From an uncultured Ectothiorhodospiraceae bacterium (lineage in GTDB: Bacteria; Pseudomonadota; Gammaproteobacteria; UBA9214), in assembly GCA_947259415.1 (NCBI GenBank), contig CAMYMI010000020.1:1-64000 (forward strand): a stretch of 64,000 nucleotides of DNA, read 5' to 3'. Positions 8,359 through 18,300 of this stretch are shown here, in pieces; the stretch's first letter is position 1; each line of letters begins with the position of its first letter. The position numbers were made by a program, and so were the translations under genes. The notes under the pieces are model-generated. The model saw only the letters and a list, made by a program, of their open reading frames with translations, was not told where the DNA came from and ran no database searches.

Positions 8359-9075
8359 ATGGCAATACATATTGACAAAAAGATAGTTGACTACAGGATA
8401 GGCAAGGACGAGTCGCAGGAAGAGCAGCAGGTGCCGCCTGCCGCAAACGAGGCTCAGCCCGCACCGGCACCGCAGGATAATATCGTCCAGCTGCACGAGA
8501 AACTGGAACGGCCGGAGATGCTGATCGGGTCGACCTACAAGGTCAAGACCCCGCTTTCCGAGCACGCCCTGTATGTCACCATCAATGACATCATTCTCAA
8601 TGCCGGCACCGAGAACGAATTGCGGCGGCCCTTTGAGATATTCATCAATTCCAAGAACATGGACCATTTCCAGTGGATCGTGGCCCTGACGAGGATTATC
8701 TCGGCCGTGTTCCGCAAGGGGGGTGACGTCACCTTCCTGGTGGAGGAGCTGCGTTCAGTCTTCGACCCGCGCGGCGGCTACTTCAAGAAGGGCGGCAAGT
8801 ATATGCCGTCACTGGTGGGCGAGATCGGTGACGCGATCGAGTGTCACATGCGCATGATTGGCCTGTTGAAGGACGAGGGGCTCGATGAACACCAGCGAAA
8901 ACTGGTGGAGGAAAAACGTGCCCAGTACGAGTCGACATTGGAAAAGGCGGAAACCGAGGCTCCGGGTGATTTCCCCGCGGGCTCGCAGCTGTGCTTCAAG
9001 TGCAATACCAAGGCGGCGGTACAGATGGACGGTTGTCTGACCTGTCTGAATTGCGGTGAGTCCAAGTGTGGCTGA
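8359..9075 (+). CDS. class II ribonucleotide reductase accessory part with TSCPD domain (NrdJb)
   Basis: A 238-residue protein corresponding to the C-terminal portion of a one-piece NrdJ. After a variable Ala/Pro/Gln-rich stretch (about residues 20-45) comes the TSCPD-type domain (about 55-185). A cysteine-rich tail follows, CFKC and then CLTCLNCGESKCG at the very end. In the Pseudomonas enzyme this tail re-reduces the active site, and NrdJb is needed for activity. Same operon and orientation as nrdJa. Confidence 0.88.
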   Translation: MAIHIDKKIVDYRIGKDESQEEQQVPPAANEAQPAPAPQDNIVQLHEKLERPEMLIGSTYKVKTPLSEHALYVTINDIILNAGTENELRRPFEIFINSKNMDHFQWIVALTRIISAVFRKGGDVTFLVEELRSVFDPRGGYFKKGGKYMPSLVGEIGDAIECHMRMIGLLKDEGLDEHQRKLVEEKRAQYESTLEKAETEAPGDFPAGSQLCFKCNTKAAVQMDGCLTCLNCGESKCG

Positions 9076-9244
9076 GCGAGTCGCGCGCTGACGTAATAAC
9101 CGCGCTAGTACCTATGGCCCATTGATCACAGCAGCCATTATCGGGTATAAATGGAGTCAAAGGCGCAACAGGCCGGATGGCCTGGGCAGACGCCAACAAA
9201 AATAACGGAGCGCGTTGGGGCTTGTCCCTGGCGGAGGAGGCAAT

Positions 9245-9469
9245 ATGTTTCTGCAGCAAAAGCCCATTCCGGGTTACTGGTACAGCAACCTCTCAGGCCA
9301 GTTGATTCAGGTCAGGGCAATCCTCTACACGTCCGGGGAGCGCAGTCATATCGTCTTGGAGGACATTCACGGCAAGCTTGACTACGTGGATCTCGATGGC
9401 TGGCGTAATATGGACCTGGTGTTGCATTCGCCGGTTGTCGAGCAGCAGCATGCCGCACGTGATTTCTGA
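9245..9469 (+). CDS. small conserved-looking protein, unknown function
   Basis: A 74-residue soluble protein beginning MFLQQKPIPGYWYSNLSGQL. ATG 9245 is preceded by GGCGGAGGAGG, a strong ribosome site, which supports it as real; the frame is open further upstream but has no comparable start. Composition is ordinary, with no membrane segment or cysteines. The PIPGYWYSNLSGQL part and the later LEDIHGKLDYVDLDGWRN read like a small SH3-like beta fold (inference). No family was recognised. Confidence 0.6.
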   Translation: MFLQQKPIPGYWYSNLSGQLIQVRAILYTSGERSHIVLEDIHGKLDYVDLDGWRNMDLVLHSPVVEQQHAARDF

Positions 9470-9969
9470 CACCTGTATGACCCCTGGTTAACCCGGCCCG
9501 GCCTGCAACTGCCGCAGGTTTGCCTGTCCCCGGCCAGCAGGCCTTCCACCCATCCGACTGTCAATTCCAGACGATACCGGCCCCCTGGACCGGCAGTGTC
9601 CCGGTCTCGGTGTGGATACCGGCGTATCCGGTATCCCCGCCTGTCAGGGCGCGGTTTGCTGTCCACGCTCTGCTCGGCGAGGCGCTACACGCGCCTGGTC
9701 CGGGTCCCGGGGTAGCCAGCAGGAAGGCCAGAAGGGTTACAATAAAGCGGCCGAGCCGCATCCCCAGGTACTGGTGATGCGGCTGAACGGCAGGATTCCG
9801 GGCATGTAAGGTACAGGGCCGATAATGTCGCGCTCGCGGTGCCTGACCCGTTACTATATGTCCATTACAGCTTTGCGCATCAATCTGCCCAGGCAGGACT
9901 TTGAAGCGCATGTCTTCTGGTGATAAAAAGGGTGTCCGGGCGCCAAACGCACTGTCCATCGAGCAAGCT
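9470..9969. other. non-coding stretch before gspA, possible small minus-strand gene
   Basis: 500 bases without a convincing gene. A hairpin with arms AGCCGCATC / GATGCGGCT lies near 9755-9785. On the minus strand a 66-codon frame at 9561-9761 begins MRLGRFIVTLLAFLLATPG, which resembles a signal peptide, but its ribosome site is weak and the rest looks unlike a folded protein. Nothing else was recognised. Confidence 0.3.
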
Positions 9970-11679
9970 ATGTACCTGAAGCATTTCGATCTCTCGGAAC
10001 GGCCATTTTCGATCACGCCGGACCCGCGTTTTCTGTATATGAGCAGCCGCCATCGTGAAGCGCTGGCCCATCTGCTGTATGGCCTCGGCGAGGGTGGTGG
10101 TTTTGTACAGCTCACCGGCGAGGTAGGCACCGGTAAAACGACCCTCTGCCGTTGCCTGATCGAACAGGTGCCCAAGAATGTCGATATAGCGCTGGTACTC
10201 AATCCCAAGCTAACGGCGGAAGAACTGATCGCCACGGTTTGTGATGAACTGGGGGTGGAATACCCGCCAGAGATCCACAGCATCAAGACCCTGACCGACA
10301 TACTCAACCGGCACCTGCTGGATGCCTATGCACGTGGACGGCGTACCGTGCTGATCATCGACGAGGCCCAGAACCTCAGTGCCGAGGTACTGGAACAGGT
10401 GAGACTGCTTACCAACCTGGAGACACCGACCCAAAAGCTGCTGCAGATCATCCTGATCGGACAGCCGGAACTGCGCGCCCTGCTGGCGCGTGATGATATG
10501 CGCCAGCTTGCCCAGCGGGTCACGGCCCGCTATCACCTCGAACCGATTAACCGGGAGGAGACCGGTGCCTATATTCAGCATCGACTGCAGATCAGCGGGG
10601 TTACCACCGACGTCTTCAATACAGCTGCGCTTGACCATATCCAGCGCCTGTCCGGTGGTATCCCCCGCCTGATCAATGTGCTCTGCGACCGTTCCATGCT
10701 GGGCGCCTATGTCGAGGGCAAGTTGAAGATTGATAAAAGGATTGTCAAAAAGGCTGCCCGGGAGTTGCTGGCCGAGGATACCAGTGTCTCGGGAAGGCGG
10801 CGCTGGTTGCCGCTGGCCCTCGTCGGGCTCGCCATTGCGGCAATCGCCGTTGTTTATTACCGGCCCTGGCAGCCAGTGGACATAAGTGCTGCGCTCCACG
10901 CTGACGCGGAGGTGATGAGCTTCGATGAGCACCGTCCCGGCCCGGATTCGCTGCCACCGGCCCGGCCGGCGCTGGCACCGGCAGCGGACCCGGCAGGGAT
11001 CCCGGCCATTGCGACACCGCCGCAGCCGGAAGATGACGACAATCTGCAGGGAGAATCCCTGACTGCGCTGTTGCTGGACGCGGACAAATCCTATTACCGG
11101 GACGCCTGGACAGCCCTGTTTGCCCAGTGGTCAGTGGAACTGCCTGCGCATGTGAAACCGGATTTTTGCAATTTCGCCACGGAGAACGGACTGCGTTGTC
11201 TGCTGGGGAAGGGTACCTGGGCCTCACTGCGCCATTTCGACCGGCCGGTCATACTCACCCTGGTGGCTACCGATGGACAGCGGGTCCCCGTTACCCTGCA
11301 ACACCTCGACCAGGACAGCGCGGAGCTGGTGCTGGGAGGTGAGCTGTACCGTTTGCCCGTCGGGCAGCTCGATATCCACTGGTATGGTGACTTTGCCATG
11401 CTGATACAGGCACCACCCGCCGGGACCCTATACATGAAGGTCGGCAGCAGGGGGGCGGACATCGGCTGGCTGCGGCAACAGCTCGAAACGATCCAGGGGG
11501 TCGACCTGTCCACAGACAATCCCTTGTATTTCGATAACGGCCTGCATCAACAGTTGCTGGCCTTCCAGCGTTCCCGCGGCCTGGTGCCCGACGGGGTTGT
11601 CGGCCCGCACACCATCATTCAACTCAATTCATTCTCGCAACTATCGGGTAAACCGAGGCTGACGGGCGGGATATCCTGA
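9970..11679 (+). CDS. gspA: ExeA/GspA-type AAA ATPase with peptidoglycan-binding domain
   Basis: A 569-residue inner-membrane ATPase of the ExeA family, which in type II secretion helps insert the secretin through peptidoglycan. The N-terminal AAA domain (about residues 1-270) has Walker A GEVGTGKTT and Walker B VLIIDEAQNL. One membrane helix follows near residues 278-298, then a Pro/Ala-rich linker and a periplasmic part ending in a PG_binding_1-like domain (about 490-560). ATG 9970 (MYLKHFDLSERPFSI) is the family start; an upstream ATG at 9901 would add 23 residues. It is coupled to gspB 3 bases downstream. No other type II secretion genes are in the window. Confidence 0.9.
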   Translation: MYLKHFDLSERPFSITPDPRFLYMSSRHREALAHLLYGLGEGGGFVQLTGEVGTGKTTLCRCLIEQVPKNVDIALVLNPKLTAEELIATVCDELGVEYPPEIHSIKTLTDILNRHLLDAYARGRRTVLIIDEAQNLSAEVLEQVRLLTNLETPTQKLLQIILIGQPELRALLARDDMRQLAQRVTARYHLEPINREETGAYIQHRLQISGVTTDVFNTAALDHIQRLSGGIPRLINVLCDRSMLGAYVEGKLKIDKRIVKKAARELLAEDTSVSGRRRWLPLALVGLAIAAIAVVYYRPWQPVDISAALHADAEVMSFDEHRPGPDSLPPARPALAPAADPAGIPAIATPPQPEDDDNLQGESLTALLLDADKSYYRDAWTALFAQWSVELPAHVKPDFCNFATENGLRCLLGKGTWASLRHFDRPVILTLVATDGQRVPVTLQHLDQDSAELVLGGELYRLPVGQLDIHWYGDFAMLIQAPPAGTLYMKVGSRGADIGWLRQQLETIQGVDLSTDNPLYFDNGLHQQLLAFQRSRGLVPDGVVGPHTIIQLNSFSQLSGKPRLTGGIS

Positions 11680-11682
11680 GTC

Positions 11683-12384
11683 ATGTCCTATATTCTTGAT
11701 GCCCTGAGAAAATCCGACCAGGAGCGGGCGGTAGGGGTTGTGCCGGACCTCCAATCGGCTCATCAGGCGGTGCGCCCGGTACAGCGCTCGTATGGATGGA
11801 TCTGGATACTGGTTGCCTTGCTCGCGGTCAACGGGGTGCTGATGGTTCTGCTGGCGACCCGTGACACCGGGACTGGTAGCACGTACACGACCGAGAGCCC
11901 TGTTGCCGGGCCTGCGCATGTGCCGGCTGGTCCTGCGCGGCCAGTGGAGGAGCCTGCTGTGCGGGAAGACAGGGCGGCCGCCAGTGCACCGGAGGCGCCG
12001 AAGACGGTGTTGCTTCGGGACAGACCAACAGCTGTCGCCCCGGTCATTCCCCCGGTGACCACAACGGCGCCGGTTGTCCCGGCGGCCCCCGTGAAAGCGC
12101 AGCCACAGGTAGCAAAGGCGCCGCTGCAGGCACGCCCCGCGGAGGCCCCGAAACAGGGATTGAAAGACTGGGAAGACCTGTCACTTGAATTTCGCAGCGG
12201 TCTCGAAATACCGCGACTGGACGTGCATGTCTATGATGCCGACCCGCAGCGGCGTTTCGTGCTGATCAACCTGAGGAAATACCGTGCGGGGGACCGCCTG
12301 GAAAGCGGTGCCGTGATCGAGGAGATCCTCCCCGACGGACTTCAGATGTCGTACCAGGGTACCCGGTTCCGCTACCAAAAATAA
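11683..12384 (+). CDS. gspB: general secretion pathway protein B (GspB-like)
   Basis: A 233-residue membrane-anchored partner of GspA. It starts MSYILDALRKSDQER, the conserved cytoplasmic motif of GspB/ExeB. One membrane helix is near residues 38-60, followed by a long Pro/Ala/Thr-rich periplasmic linker. The C-terminal GspB domain (about 170-233) contains LDVHVYDADPQRRFVLIN and RAGDRLESG. It lies 3 bases after gspA, and its stop is 11 bases from the convergent slyD gene. Confidence 0.88.
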   Translation: MSYILDALRKSDQERAVGVVPDLQSAHQAVRPVQRSYGWIWILVALLAVNGVLMVLLATRDTGTGSTYTTESPVAGPAHVPAGPARPVEEPAVREDRAAASAPEAPKTVLLRDRPTAVAPVIPPVTTTAPVVPAAPVKAQPQVAKAPLQARPAEAPKQGLKDWEDLSLEFRSGLEIPRLDVHVYDADPQRRFVLINLRKYRAGDRLESGAVIEEILPDGLQMSYQGTRFRYQK

Positions 12385-12395
12385 TCCGCCCGGTC

Positions 12396-12872
12396 TTACT
12401 CGAACACCTTGCCCTCGGCGATCTCGTCATCCGAGGCGTCGCGAATTTCCTGCACCTCGACCTCGAATACCAGGGTTTGCCCGGCGAGCGGGTGATTGCC
12501 GTCGAGATAGGCAATACCATCCTTGATATCGACAACGGCAAAGTCAACCGCCTCGCCATCTTCGCTCTGGCCCAGCACGCTGCCACCGACCTCGATGTTT
12601 TCACCGGGTGGAAAGTTGCTCAGTGGCACCTGCAGGAGCAAACCGACTTCGCGTTTTCCGAATGCATCGTCTGGAAGCAGTCTGACCGTGACAATGTCGC
12701 CTGTCGTATGCTGCTCCAGCGCCTGTTCCAGCTTCGGAAACAGCGTGCCGGCCCCGTGCAGGTATTTCACCGGGGTGCCTGCCGCCTCGCGTACACTCAT
12801 CCCCTGGTCATTTTGCAGCGAATATTGCATGGTGATGACCTTGTGCCGGGTGATATGCTGGTTGCCTGCCAT
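12396..12872 (-). CDS. slyD: FKBP-type peptidyl-prolyl isomerase, SlyD family
   Basis: A 158-residue cytoplasmic prolyl isomerase and chaperone. The FKBP core is split by an insert-in-flap domain (about residues 75-125), as in SlyD. The segments VKYLHGAGTLFPKLEQAL and NHPLAGQTLVFEVEVQEI are typical. Unlike E. coli SlyD it has no His/Cys-rich metal-binding tail and ends EIAEGKVFE, so nickel handling is unlikely. The first ATG gives the normal N-terminus and is used here. Confidence 0.88.
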   Translation of the reverse strand: MAGNQHITRHKVITMQYSLQNDQGMSVREAAGTPVKYLHGAGTLFPKLEQALEQHTTGDIVTVRLLPDDAFGKREVGLLLQVPLSNFPPGENIEVGGSVLGQSEDGEAVDFAVVDIKDGIAYLDGNHPLAGQTLVFEVEVQEIRDASDDEIAEGKVFE

Positions 12873-13033
12873 AATAAAGTGTATTCCGGTTTAACCCTGC
12901 CCGGGATGCAGTTTGGGCCGCGATTGCTGGCAGGAGATTATACCCGAACTTGCTGTTGTGGATTTTGTCATACACTGTGGAGCGGCATGATTGCGAAATT
13001 CTGCTCATACTCAGGGAAACAGGGGCTCAGCCA

Positions 13034-13345
13034 ATGAAGCAGGCGAAATACTCGATCGGTCAATGCGTCTACCACAGGCTGTTCGACTACCGTGGCGTGA
13101 TAGTCGATGTCGACCCGGATTTTCAGGGAACGGATGAATGGTATGAAAACGTGGCAAAGAGCCAGCCGCCGAGGGACGAGCCCTGGTACCATGTGCTGGT
13201 GCATGATGCGAAGTACGAAACCTATGTCGCCGAACGCAACCTTGCCGAGGATGAAAGCCCGGAGCCTGTAAATCATCCACTGGTGGGCGAGTTCTTCGAT
13301 GAGTTCAGGGAAGGTATTTACCTGACCGGCAGACATGTGAACTAG
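13034..13345 (+). CDS. hspQ: heat shock protein HspQ (YccV-like)
   Basis: A 103-residue small basic/acidic beta-barrel protein of the hemimethylated-DNA-binding YccV/HspQ family. E. coli HspQ affects stability of mutant DnaA and enhances Lon-mediated proteolysis. Family signatures are FDYRGVIVDVDP near the N-terminus and PWYHVLVHDAKYETYVAERNL in the middle. ATG 13034 gives the usual length; the frame runs on upstream without a good ribosome site. It is followed 12 bases later by a TerB-like gene. Confidence 0.9.
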   Translation: MKQAKYSIGQCVYHRLFDYRGVIVDVDPDFQGTDEWYENVAKSQPPRDEPWYHVLVHDAKYETYVAERNLAEDESPEPVNHPLVGEFFDEFREGIYLTGRHVN

Positions 13346-13357
13346 CGGCCAGACGCA

Positions 13358-13810
13358 GTGATCACGAAAATCAAGAACCTTGTTGTGAAGTACGCAGTGT
13401 CTGTGGAGGCGACCACCGACGAGGACGAGCTAGCCCTGCAGCTCGCAACAGCGACACTGCTGATGGAAGTAGCGCGTGCAGACACGCATATTGGCGAGGA
13501 TGAACGGCAGGCAATCCACCGGGCGATAGAAACACACTTCGGGTTGTCGCCCGAAACAACGCAGCAAATCACCCGTGCGGCTGAGCACGAGGCAGAGCAC
13601 TCAACCTCACTTTACCCCTTTACCCGCTTGATTAACCGCGAGTGTGATTATCAGGACAAACTGCAGATTATCAGGATGCTGTGGCAGGTGATCCGTGCAG
13701 ACGGCTACACGGACAAGCACGAAGAGCACCTGGTGAGGCGGGTTGCCGATCTTCTGCATGTGCCGCACCGGGAATTTATTCGTGCCAAGCTGCTGGCGAT
13801 GGAGACGTAA
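13358..13810 (+). CDS. TerB-family protein (COG4103-like)
   Basis: A 150-residue all-alpha cytosolic protein with the TerB fold. Two repeats, VARADTHIGEDERQAIHRAI and IRADGYTDKHEEHLVRRVA, carry acidic metal-binding-like loops. The start is a GTG (13358), since no ATG gives the full domain. It is probably co-transcribed with hspQ. The cellular role of this stand-alone TerB group is not known; the name derives from tellurite clusters, but no other ter genes are nearby. Confidence 0.82.
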   Translation: MITKIKNLVVKYAVSVEATTDEDELALQLATATLLMEVARADTHIGEDERQAIHRAIETHFGLSPETTQQITRAAEHEAEHSTSLYPFTRLINRECDYQDKLQIIRMLWQVIRADGYTDKHEEHLVRRVADLLHVPHREFIRAKLLAMET

Positions 13811-13866
13811 CTGCTGTCGGGGATTCCGGCCACTGACCGACCGGTTACTTGCAGGCTTTACAAACA

Positions 13867-13894
13867 AACCGGGATCACCATGGTGATCCCGGTT
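13867..13894. terminator. bidirectional terminator, perfect 28-base palindrome
   Basis: The arms AACCGGGATCACCA and TGGTGATCCCGGTT are perfectly complementary and are flanked by AAACA on the left and TTTTCG on the right. They lie between two convergent genes, the TerB-like gene and the HU-like gene. It can terminate transcription from either side. Confidence 0.85.
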
Positions 13895-13903
13895 TTCGTC
13901 TGG

Positions 13904-14272
13904 TCAGACCATTTCCTTCAAACCTTTCAGTGGTAAAACCTTGACCACGTTACGTGCCGGTTTGGCCTTGAACATCATTTCTTCGCCCGTGAACGGGTTG
14001 ATCCCCTTGCGTGCGCGTGTTGCCGGTTTGCGCACGGTCTTGATCTTCATCAGACCGGGTATGGTACAGACGCCTGCGCCGTTTCTCTTCAGATGACCAT
14101 TGATGACAGTCCCAAGAGAATCAAATACAGCGGTAACATCTTTCTTGGTCAGTCCGGTATCTTCGGCAATCGCCCCCATCATTGCTGATTTGGTCATCGT
14201 TTCCTTGATGGTGGGAACCCGCTTCACGGGTGCTGCCTTCTTTCTCGCCCTGGTCTTCCGTTTCACAGCCAT
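13904..14272 (-). CDS. HU-family DNA-binding protein with lysine-rich N-terminus
   Basis: A 122-residue histone-like protein. Residues 1-22 are very basic (MAVKRKTRARKKAAPVKR), followed by an HU/IHF fold with the arm motif GINPFTGEEMMFKAKPARN. The extra basic N-terminal tail is longer than in ordinary 90-residue HU. It likely compacts or bends the nucleoid DNA. ATG 14272 is preceded by AGAGGAGC on its strand. A perfect palindrome at 14366-14381 about 95 bases upstream may be an operator. It resembles the H1-like gene at 46.2 kb in its lysine-rich design. Confidence 0.88.
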   Translation of the reverse strand: MAVKRKTRARKKAAPVKRVPTIKETMTKSAMMGAIAEDTGLTKKDVTAVFDSLGTVINGHLKRNGAGVCTIPGLMKIKTVRKPATRARKGINPFTGEEMMFKAKPARNVVKVLPLKGLKEMV

Positions 14273-14578
14273 ACTATTGAGCTCCTCTGATTGAGTGGTT
14301 GGTAAAACTGCACGCGTAAGATAGCACAATAATAAAAATGTTAAAGAGTTTTCATTGCAGAAAATCACTTGTATACAAGTGTTTCATGAGATAGTGATTT
14401 ATCAGCGATTGTTACCGGCAACGAATGTCCTGTCATGGCAGCAGTCCGGCATGATCCCTGACCATCGTCAGGATCCGTTGTATCGGCTTAATAGGACAGG
14501 AGGAAGGATTGTCCGGGTGACAATCCTGTCCAGGTAGGTCGTGCAATACACTATATATATAGAAGTTTTGCGGTATCC
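14273..14578. promoter_or_regulatory. upstream region of the HU-like gene with operator-like palindrome
   Basis: CACTTGTATACAAGTG at 14366-14381 is a perfect 16-base palindrome of the kind bound by dimeric repressors. The surrounding DNA is AT-rich, suiting a promoter for the minus-strand HU-like gene. A TA-rich run at 14549-14560 resembles half an NrdR box but does not match well. No coding signal was seen. Confidence 0.4.
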
Positions 14579-15013
14579 TCAGTGTATGGTCTGGTCTGCG
14601 CTGGCGCCCTGGTTATCGGGTTTGTCGTTGATTCGGGTTGCCGGCGAGGCATGGTGCAGGATCATGTTCCAGCCGGTTCCGTTAAACCGGTAGATGTTGA
14701 CTGCGACAACCGGAGGCTGTGATTTTCCGCCGATGGAAATATTCTCATACAGGCTATGAATCGCCAGCTGGCTGTTCTGATAGCGGTTGGATTGCCTTAA
14801 CTCGAACTGCATGCGTTTGACGCGGGAGAGTATCTGGCGCCAACTTTCGCTGACTGCGGCGGTACCAACCAGCCTGTCGCCCAGTGGATGAATGCACTCG
14901 ATGTCTTCATCCCGGCTCCAAACCCCCATCATCGCCTCATGGTCGGCGTTCTCGAACGCCGCGTAAAATGCCGCCTCGGCCTCCTGTGCGCTGGAAAATA
15001 CAGGTCCTGTCAT
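14579..15013 (-). CDS. SnoaL-like/NTF2-fold protein
   Basis: A 144-residue protein with a SnoaL-3/DUF4440-like domain. Markers are AEAAFYAAFENADHEAMMGVW at the start, ECIHPLGDRLVG in the middle and FNGTGWNMILHHASPAT near the end. Proteins of this type are common in proteobacteria, and their ligand or reaction is usually unknown. The start is ATG 15013 with GAGAG just upstream; ATG 15046 would add 11 residues. It is divergent from the giant gene at 15331. Confidence 0.78.
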   Translation of the reverse strand: MTGPVFSSAQEAEAAFYAAFENADHEAMMGVWSRDEDIECIHPLGDRLVGTAAVSESWRQILSRVKRMQFELRQSNRYQNSQLAIHSLYENISIGGKSQPPVVAVNIYRFNGTGWNMILHHASPATRINDKPDNQGASADQTIH

Positions 15014-15330
15014 GGCTCTCTCGTCTCGTTGTTTTCTCAAGTCCATGATAGTCCTGTAAAATTTTACTATCAAGCAGAGGTTCCGAGTGCGCTTGTGTGA
15101 CCTGGTGCACCCTTTTGCCTGGCCTATTGTTAACGAATAGCTGGTCATGTTGGGCCGGTGCAATGGACCGGTGAACCCGCCGGCACGTGCCTGGCCACTT
15201 ATCCGGTCCGATTTGCATACTGCCCTAAATACAAAGCAGTTTCGGCCGATAAACAGGGTGCGGCAAGCACCCGCACGTGGACCACATTTGATTCATTTCA
15301 ACAACCCGCCCGGGCGGTGGATACTGGAAA
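15014..15330. other. divergent intergenic region
   Basis: 317 bases between the minus-strand SnoaL-like gene and the giant gene. It must hold both promoters. No strong hairpin, repeat or named operator was found, and the short frames here lack ribosome sites. Confidence 0.5.
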
Positions 15331-18300
15331 ATGAGAGCATTCAAGAAAAAGATTACCGATATAAAGGCACTTCAGGAACTTGTACCCCTGAATGCGTTGT
15401 CAGACCAGCGGTTTGCCGAGGTCATGGACAAGATTGTCGTCGAGGAGATCCGCACGGGACGTTACCTGTTCCGCAAAGGTGACCGTGACAACCAGTCAGT
15501 TTATCTTCTGGATGGGAAAATCAACCTGATAGACGGCCACAGGAAGGTGACCAGTGAAATCGAGGGAGGCACGGATTTCAGCCGTTATCCGGTCGCAAAC
15601 CAACAGCCTCGGACACTATCTGCACGGGCCGTCACCAAGGTCGTGGTCGCCCGTATCGACTCGGATCTGCTCGATGCCTTTTTGACCTGGGAACAATCTC
15701 CCGGTGCCGAGGTAAACGAGATTAACGCCGATGGCAATGATGACTGGATGACACGCCTGCTCCAGTCGGAGGCGTTTGAGAAGATCCCGCCTGCCGGAAT
15801 CCAGCGCCTGCTGATGAAAATGAAGTCGCTCCCGGTACAGGCGGGGGAGGCCATTGTCCGCGAGGGTGATGATGGAGACTTTTTTTATACCATCCACAGC
15901 GGACGTTGTATCGTCACCCGGAAATCCACGGCTGGCGGCGAGGACGAGGTGCTTGCCGAACTGTCGAATGGCGAATGCTTCGGCGAAGAGGCGCTGGTGT
16001 CAGACAGCAGGCGCAATGCCACAGTCACCATGTTGACCGATGGTATGCTAATGCGGCTGGCCAAGAAGGATTTCATTGAGCTCCTGCAGAAACCGCTGGT
16101 CCGCTATGTAACCTTTGAGGTTGCGGCTGCAATGGTTGATGATGGTGCGGTCTGGGTCGATGTCCGGTCGGAAGGTGAATACGAAGATGGCGCAATCGAA
16201 GAGAGTGTCAATATCCCCCTGTCGACATTGCGCGGTGAGATAACCGAGCTGGTCTTCAATTCCCAATACATTATCTACTGTGATACGGGAAGCCGCAGTG
16301 TCTCCGCAGCATTCATCCTGAGTCACAAGGGATTTGAGGTCTACGTCCTGGAGTCAGGTCTGAACGGAATGTCCCCGGATGAGCTGGCCCAGGCGGGCCT
16401 GCCGCAGCACGATGCCGAGCGGGCGCAGGTCAGGCCTGCTGTCGTGGAGCGGCAGGATGCAGAGGTGATCAGTTTCGATCAGGGCGAGAGTGTTGCTGCT
16501 GATGACAATCTGCTGACAGAGTTCGAGGCACTGCGCAGGGAAAATGAAGCGCTTCACCAGCAGGTGGAGGGACACCAGCGGACAGCTCACAGCTTATTTA
16601 CGCGACAATTGCAATTGCAGTCTGCCGAGGAAGAGAAAGAGTTGTTGCGTGAACAGAATGTCGCCCAGCAGAAGGACTATCAGCAACGTCTCGAACGGCT
16701 GCAGCTTGAAATCAAGGAATCAGAAGACCGCATTCAGATGCTCCAGGCCGGCACCGGCAACGCTGTTCCGGAGGATCGCCAGCTGCAGGAACAGGCAGAG
16801 TCTGTGCAACAGGCACTTAAGGTTCAGATCGAACACCTCGAAGGTGAATCCATACAGAACGCCCAGCACATCGAGGCACTGCAGGCCGAACTGCAGACCA
16901 CGAACAAACAGGCTACTCGACTACAGGCCGAATCGGCAATGCAGCTCCAGGAACAGCAGCGGCTGAACGAGGTGATGCGTATCGAGCTGGAGCAGTCCAG
17001 GCGAGATAGTGATGAGTTTCAGGACAGGATCGCGGCAGTACAACAGGAGAAGCAGGCCGTCGAGGAGGGGGCGAATACTGAATTATCGGCCCAGCAACGC
17101 GAGCTGCAGGAATTGCGTGAACAATCCGCACAGGCAGCAAGTCAGGTCGAAGCCCTGCAGGCAGAATTGCAGGCTGCTCAGGCACAGATCAGCGAGTTCC
17201 GGGTCGAGTCGGAAACACATCATCAGGAAAAGCAGCAGCTGGAAACGCTGCGTAGCGAACTGGCCCGGTCCGAGGAGCATGCCCGGGCGATGCAGCAGGA
17301 GAATGAAGCCCTGCAGCGGGACAAACAGGCCGCAGACGAGAAATCGGATTCGACGTTGCGGGAAAGCAACGCGACGCTGGAGCAGCTCAACCACCAGCTG
17401 GCGCAGGTGCAGCAGGAGAACGGCGAGCTTGTCGAAAAGCTTGCCGAAGCGCAGCGCAATGCCAATGAAATACAGCAGCAGGTCGAGGCAAACCGGTCCG
17501 AAAGCGACGGCAGCCAGGCAAGGCTGCAGCAGCTGCAACAGGAACTGGAGTCAAACAGCAATCGCTTCGATGAACAGGTTTCGGCTTACGAGCGACAGCT
17601 CGCCGACCTTGGCGAGCAGCTGGAACAGGCGCGGGAAGCCGGCAGTATGGAGCAGCAGCGTCTGAAATCCGCTCTGGAAAAATACCAGCAATATAAGACA
17701 GAAAGTGAAGCCCGGCTCGAACAGCAGCAGCAAACTCGTGACGAGGTGCGGCAGGAGCAGCAGCGCCTCACGGACGAGCTTGAGATGGTGGTTGAAGAAC
17801 GCGACAAACTGGGTCAGAAGCTGGCCGTTATGGAACACGATTTTAACGTCCGGCAGCAGGAAATTGACCAGCTGAATGAAACCATTGCCTCATTAACAAA
17901 TACGGCTGATCAAGAGGTCCAGAAACTGAATGAGCACCTTGCCGATGAGCGGGCGCGTGCCAGTCGGGCGGAAGAGAGTGCCGATGAACAGGTAGCCCGG
18001 GTAGCGGACCTGCAGGAGGAACTGGGCCGCAAGGAGCGGACTGTCAGCGAGTTACAGGATCAGTTGCAGGTGGCAAAACAGCAATCAGAGGAAAGCCGGC
18101 AGATGCTGCTGCAGCACGATGCACAGGTTCAGGCGCTGGAGCAGGAACATCAGATGGCGCTCCAGGAAGTGCGTGCAGAGCTGGGCGGCAAGCATGATCT
18201 CGAAATGGAGATGCGGGGGCAGATCGAGCGTCTCGGCAAGAAGCTGGAACAGTCGGACGAGAACCTGCGGCGTATGCAGGTTGAGGCCCGCGAAAATGAC

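Noticed and set aside
6874-8667. 597-codon minus-strand frame
   Set aside because: Antisense to nrdJa and nrdJb with all catalytic motifs on the plus strand.
14549-14564. ACACTATATATATAGA as a third NrdR box
   Set aside because: The right half does not fit the consensus (TAGA instead of GTGT) and no reductase gene is near.
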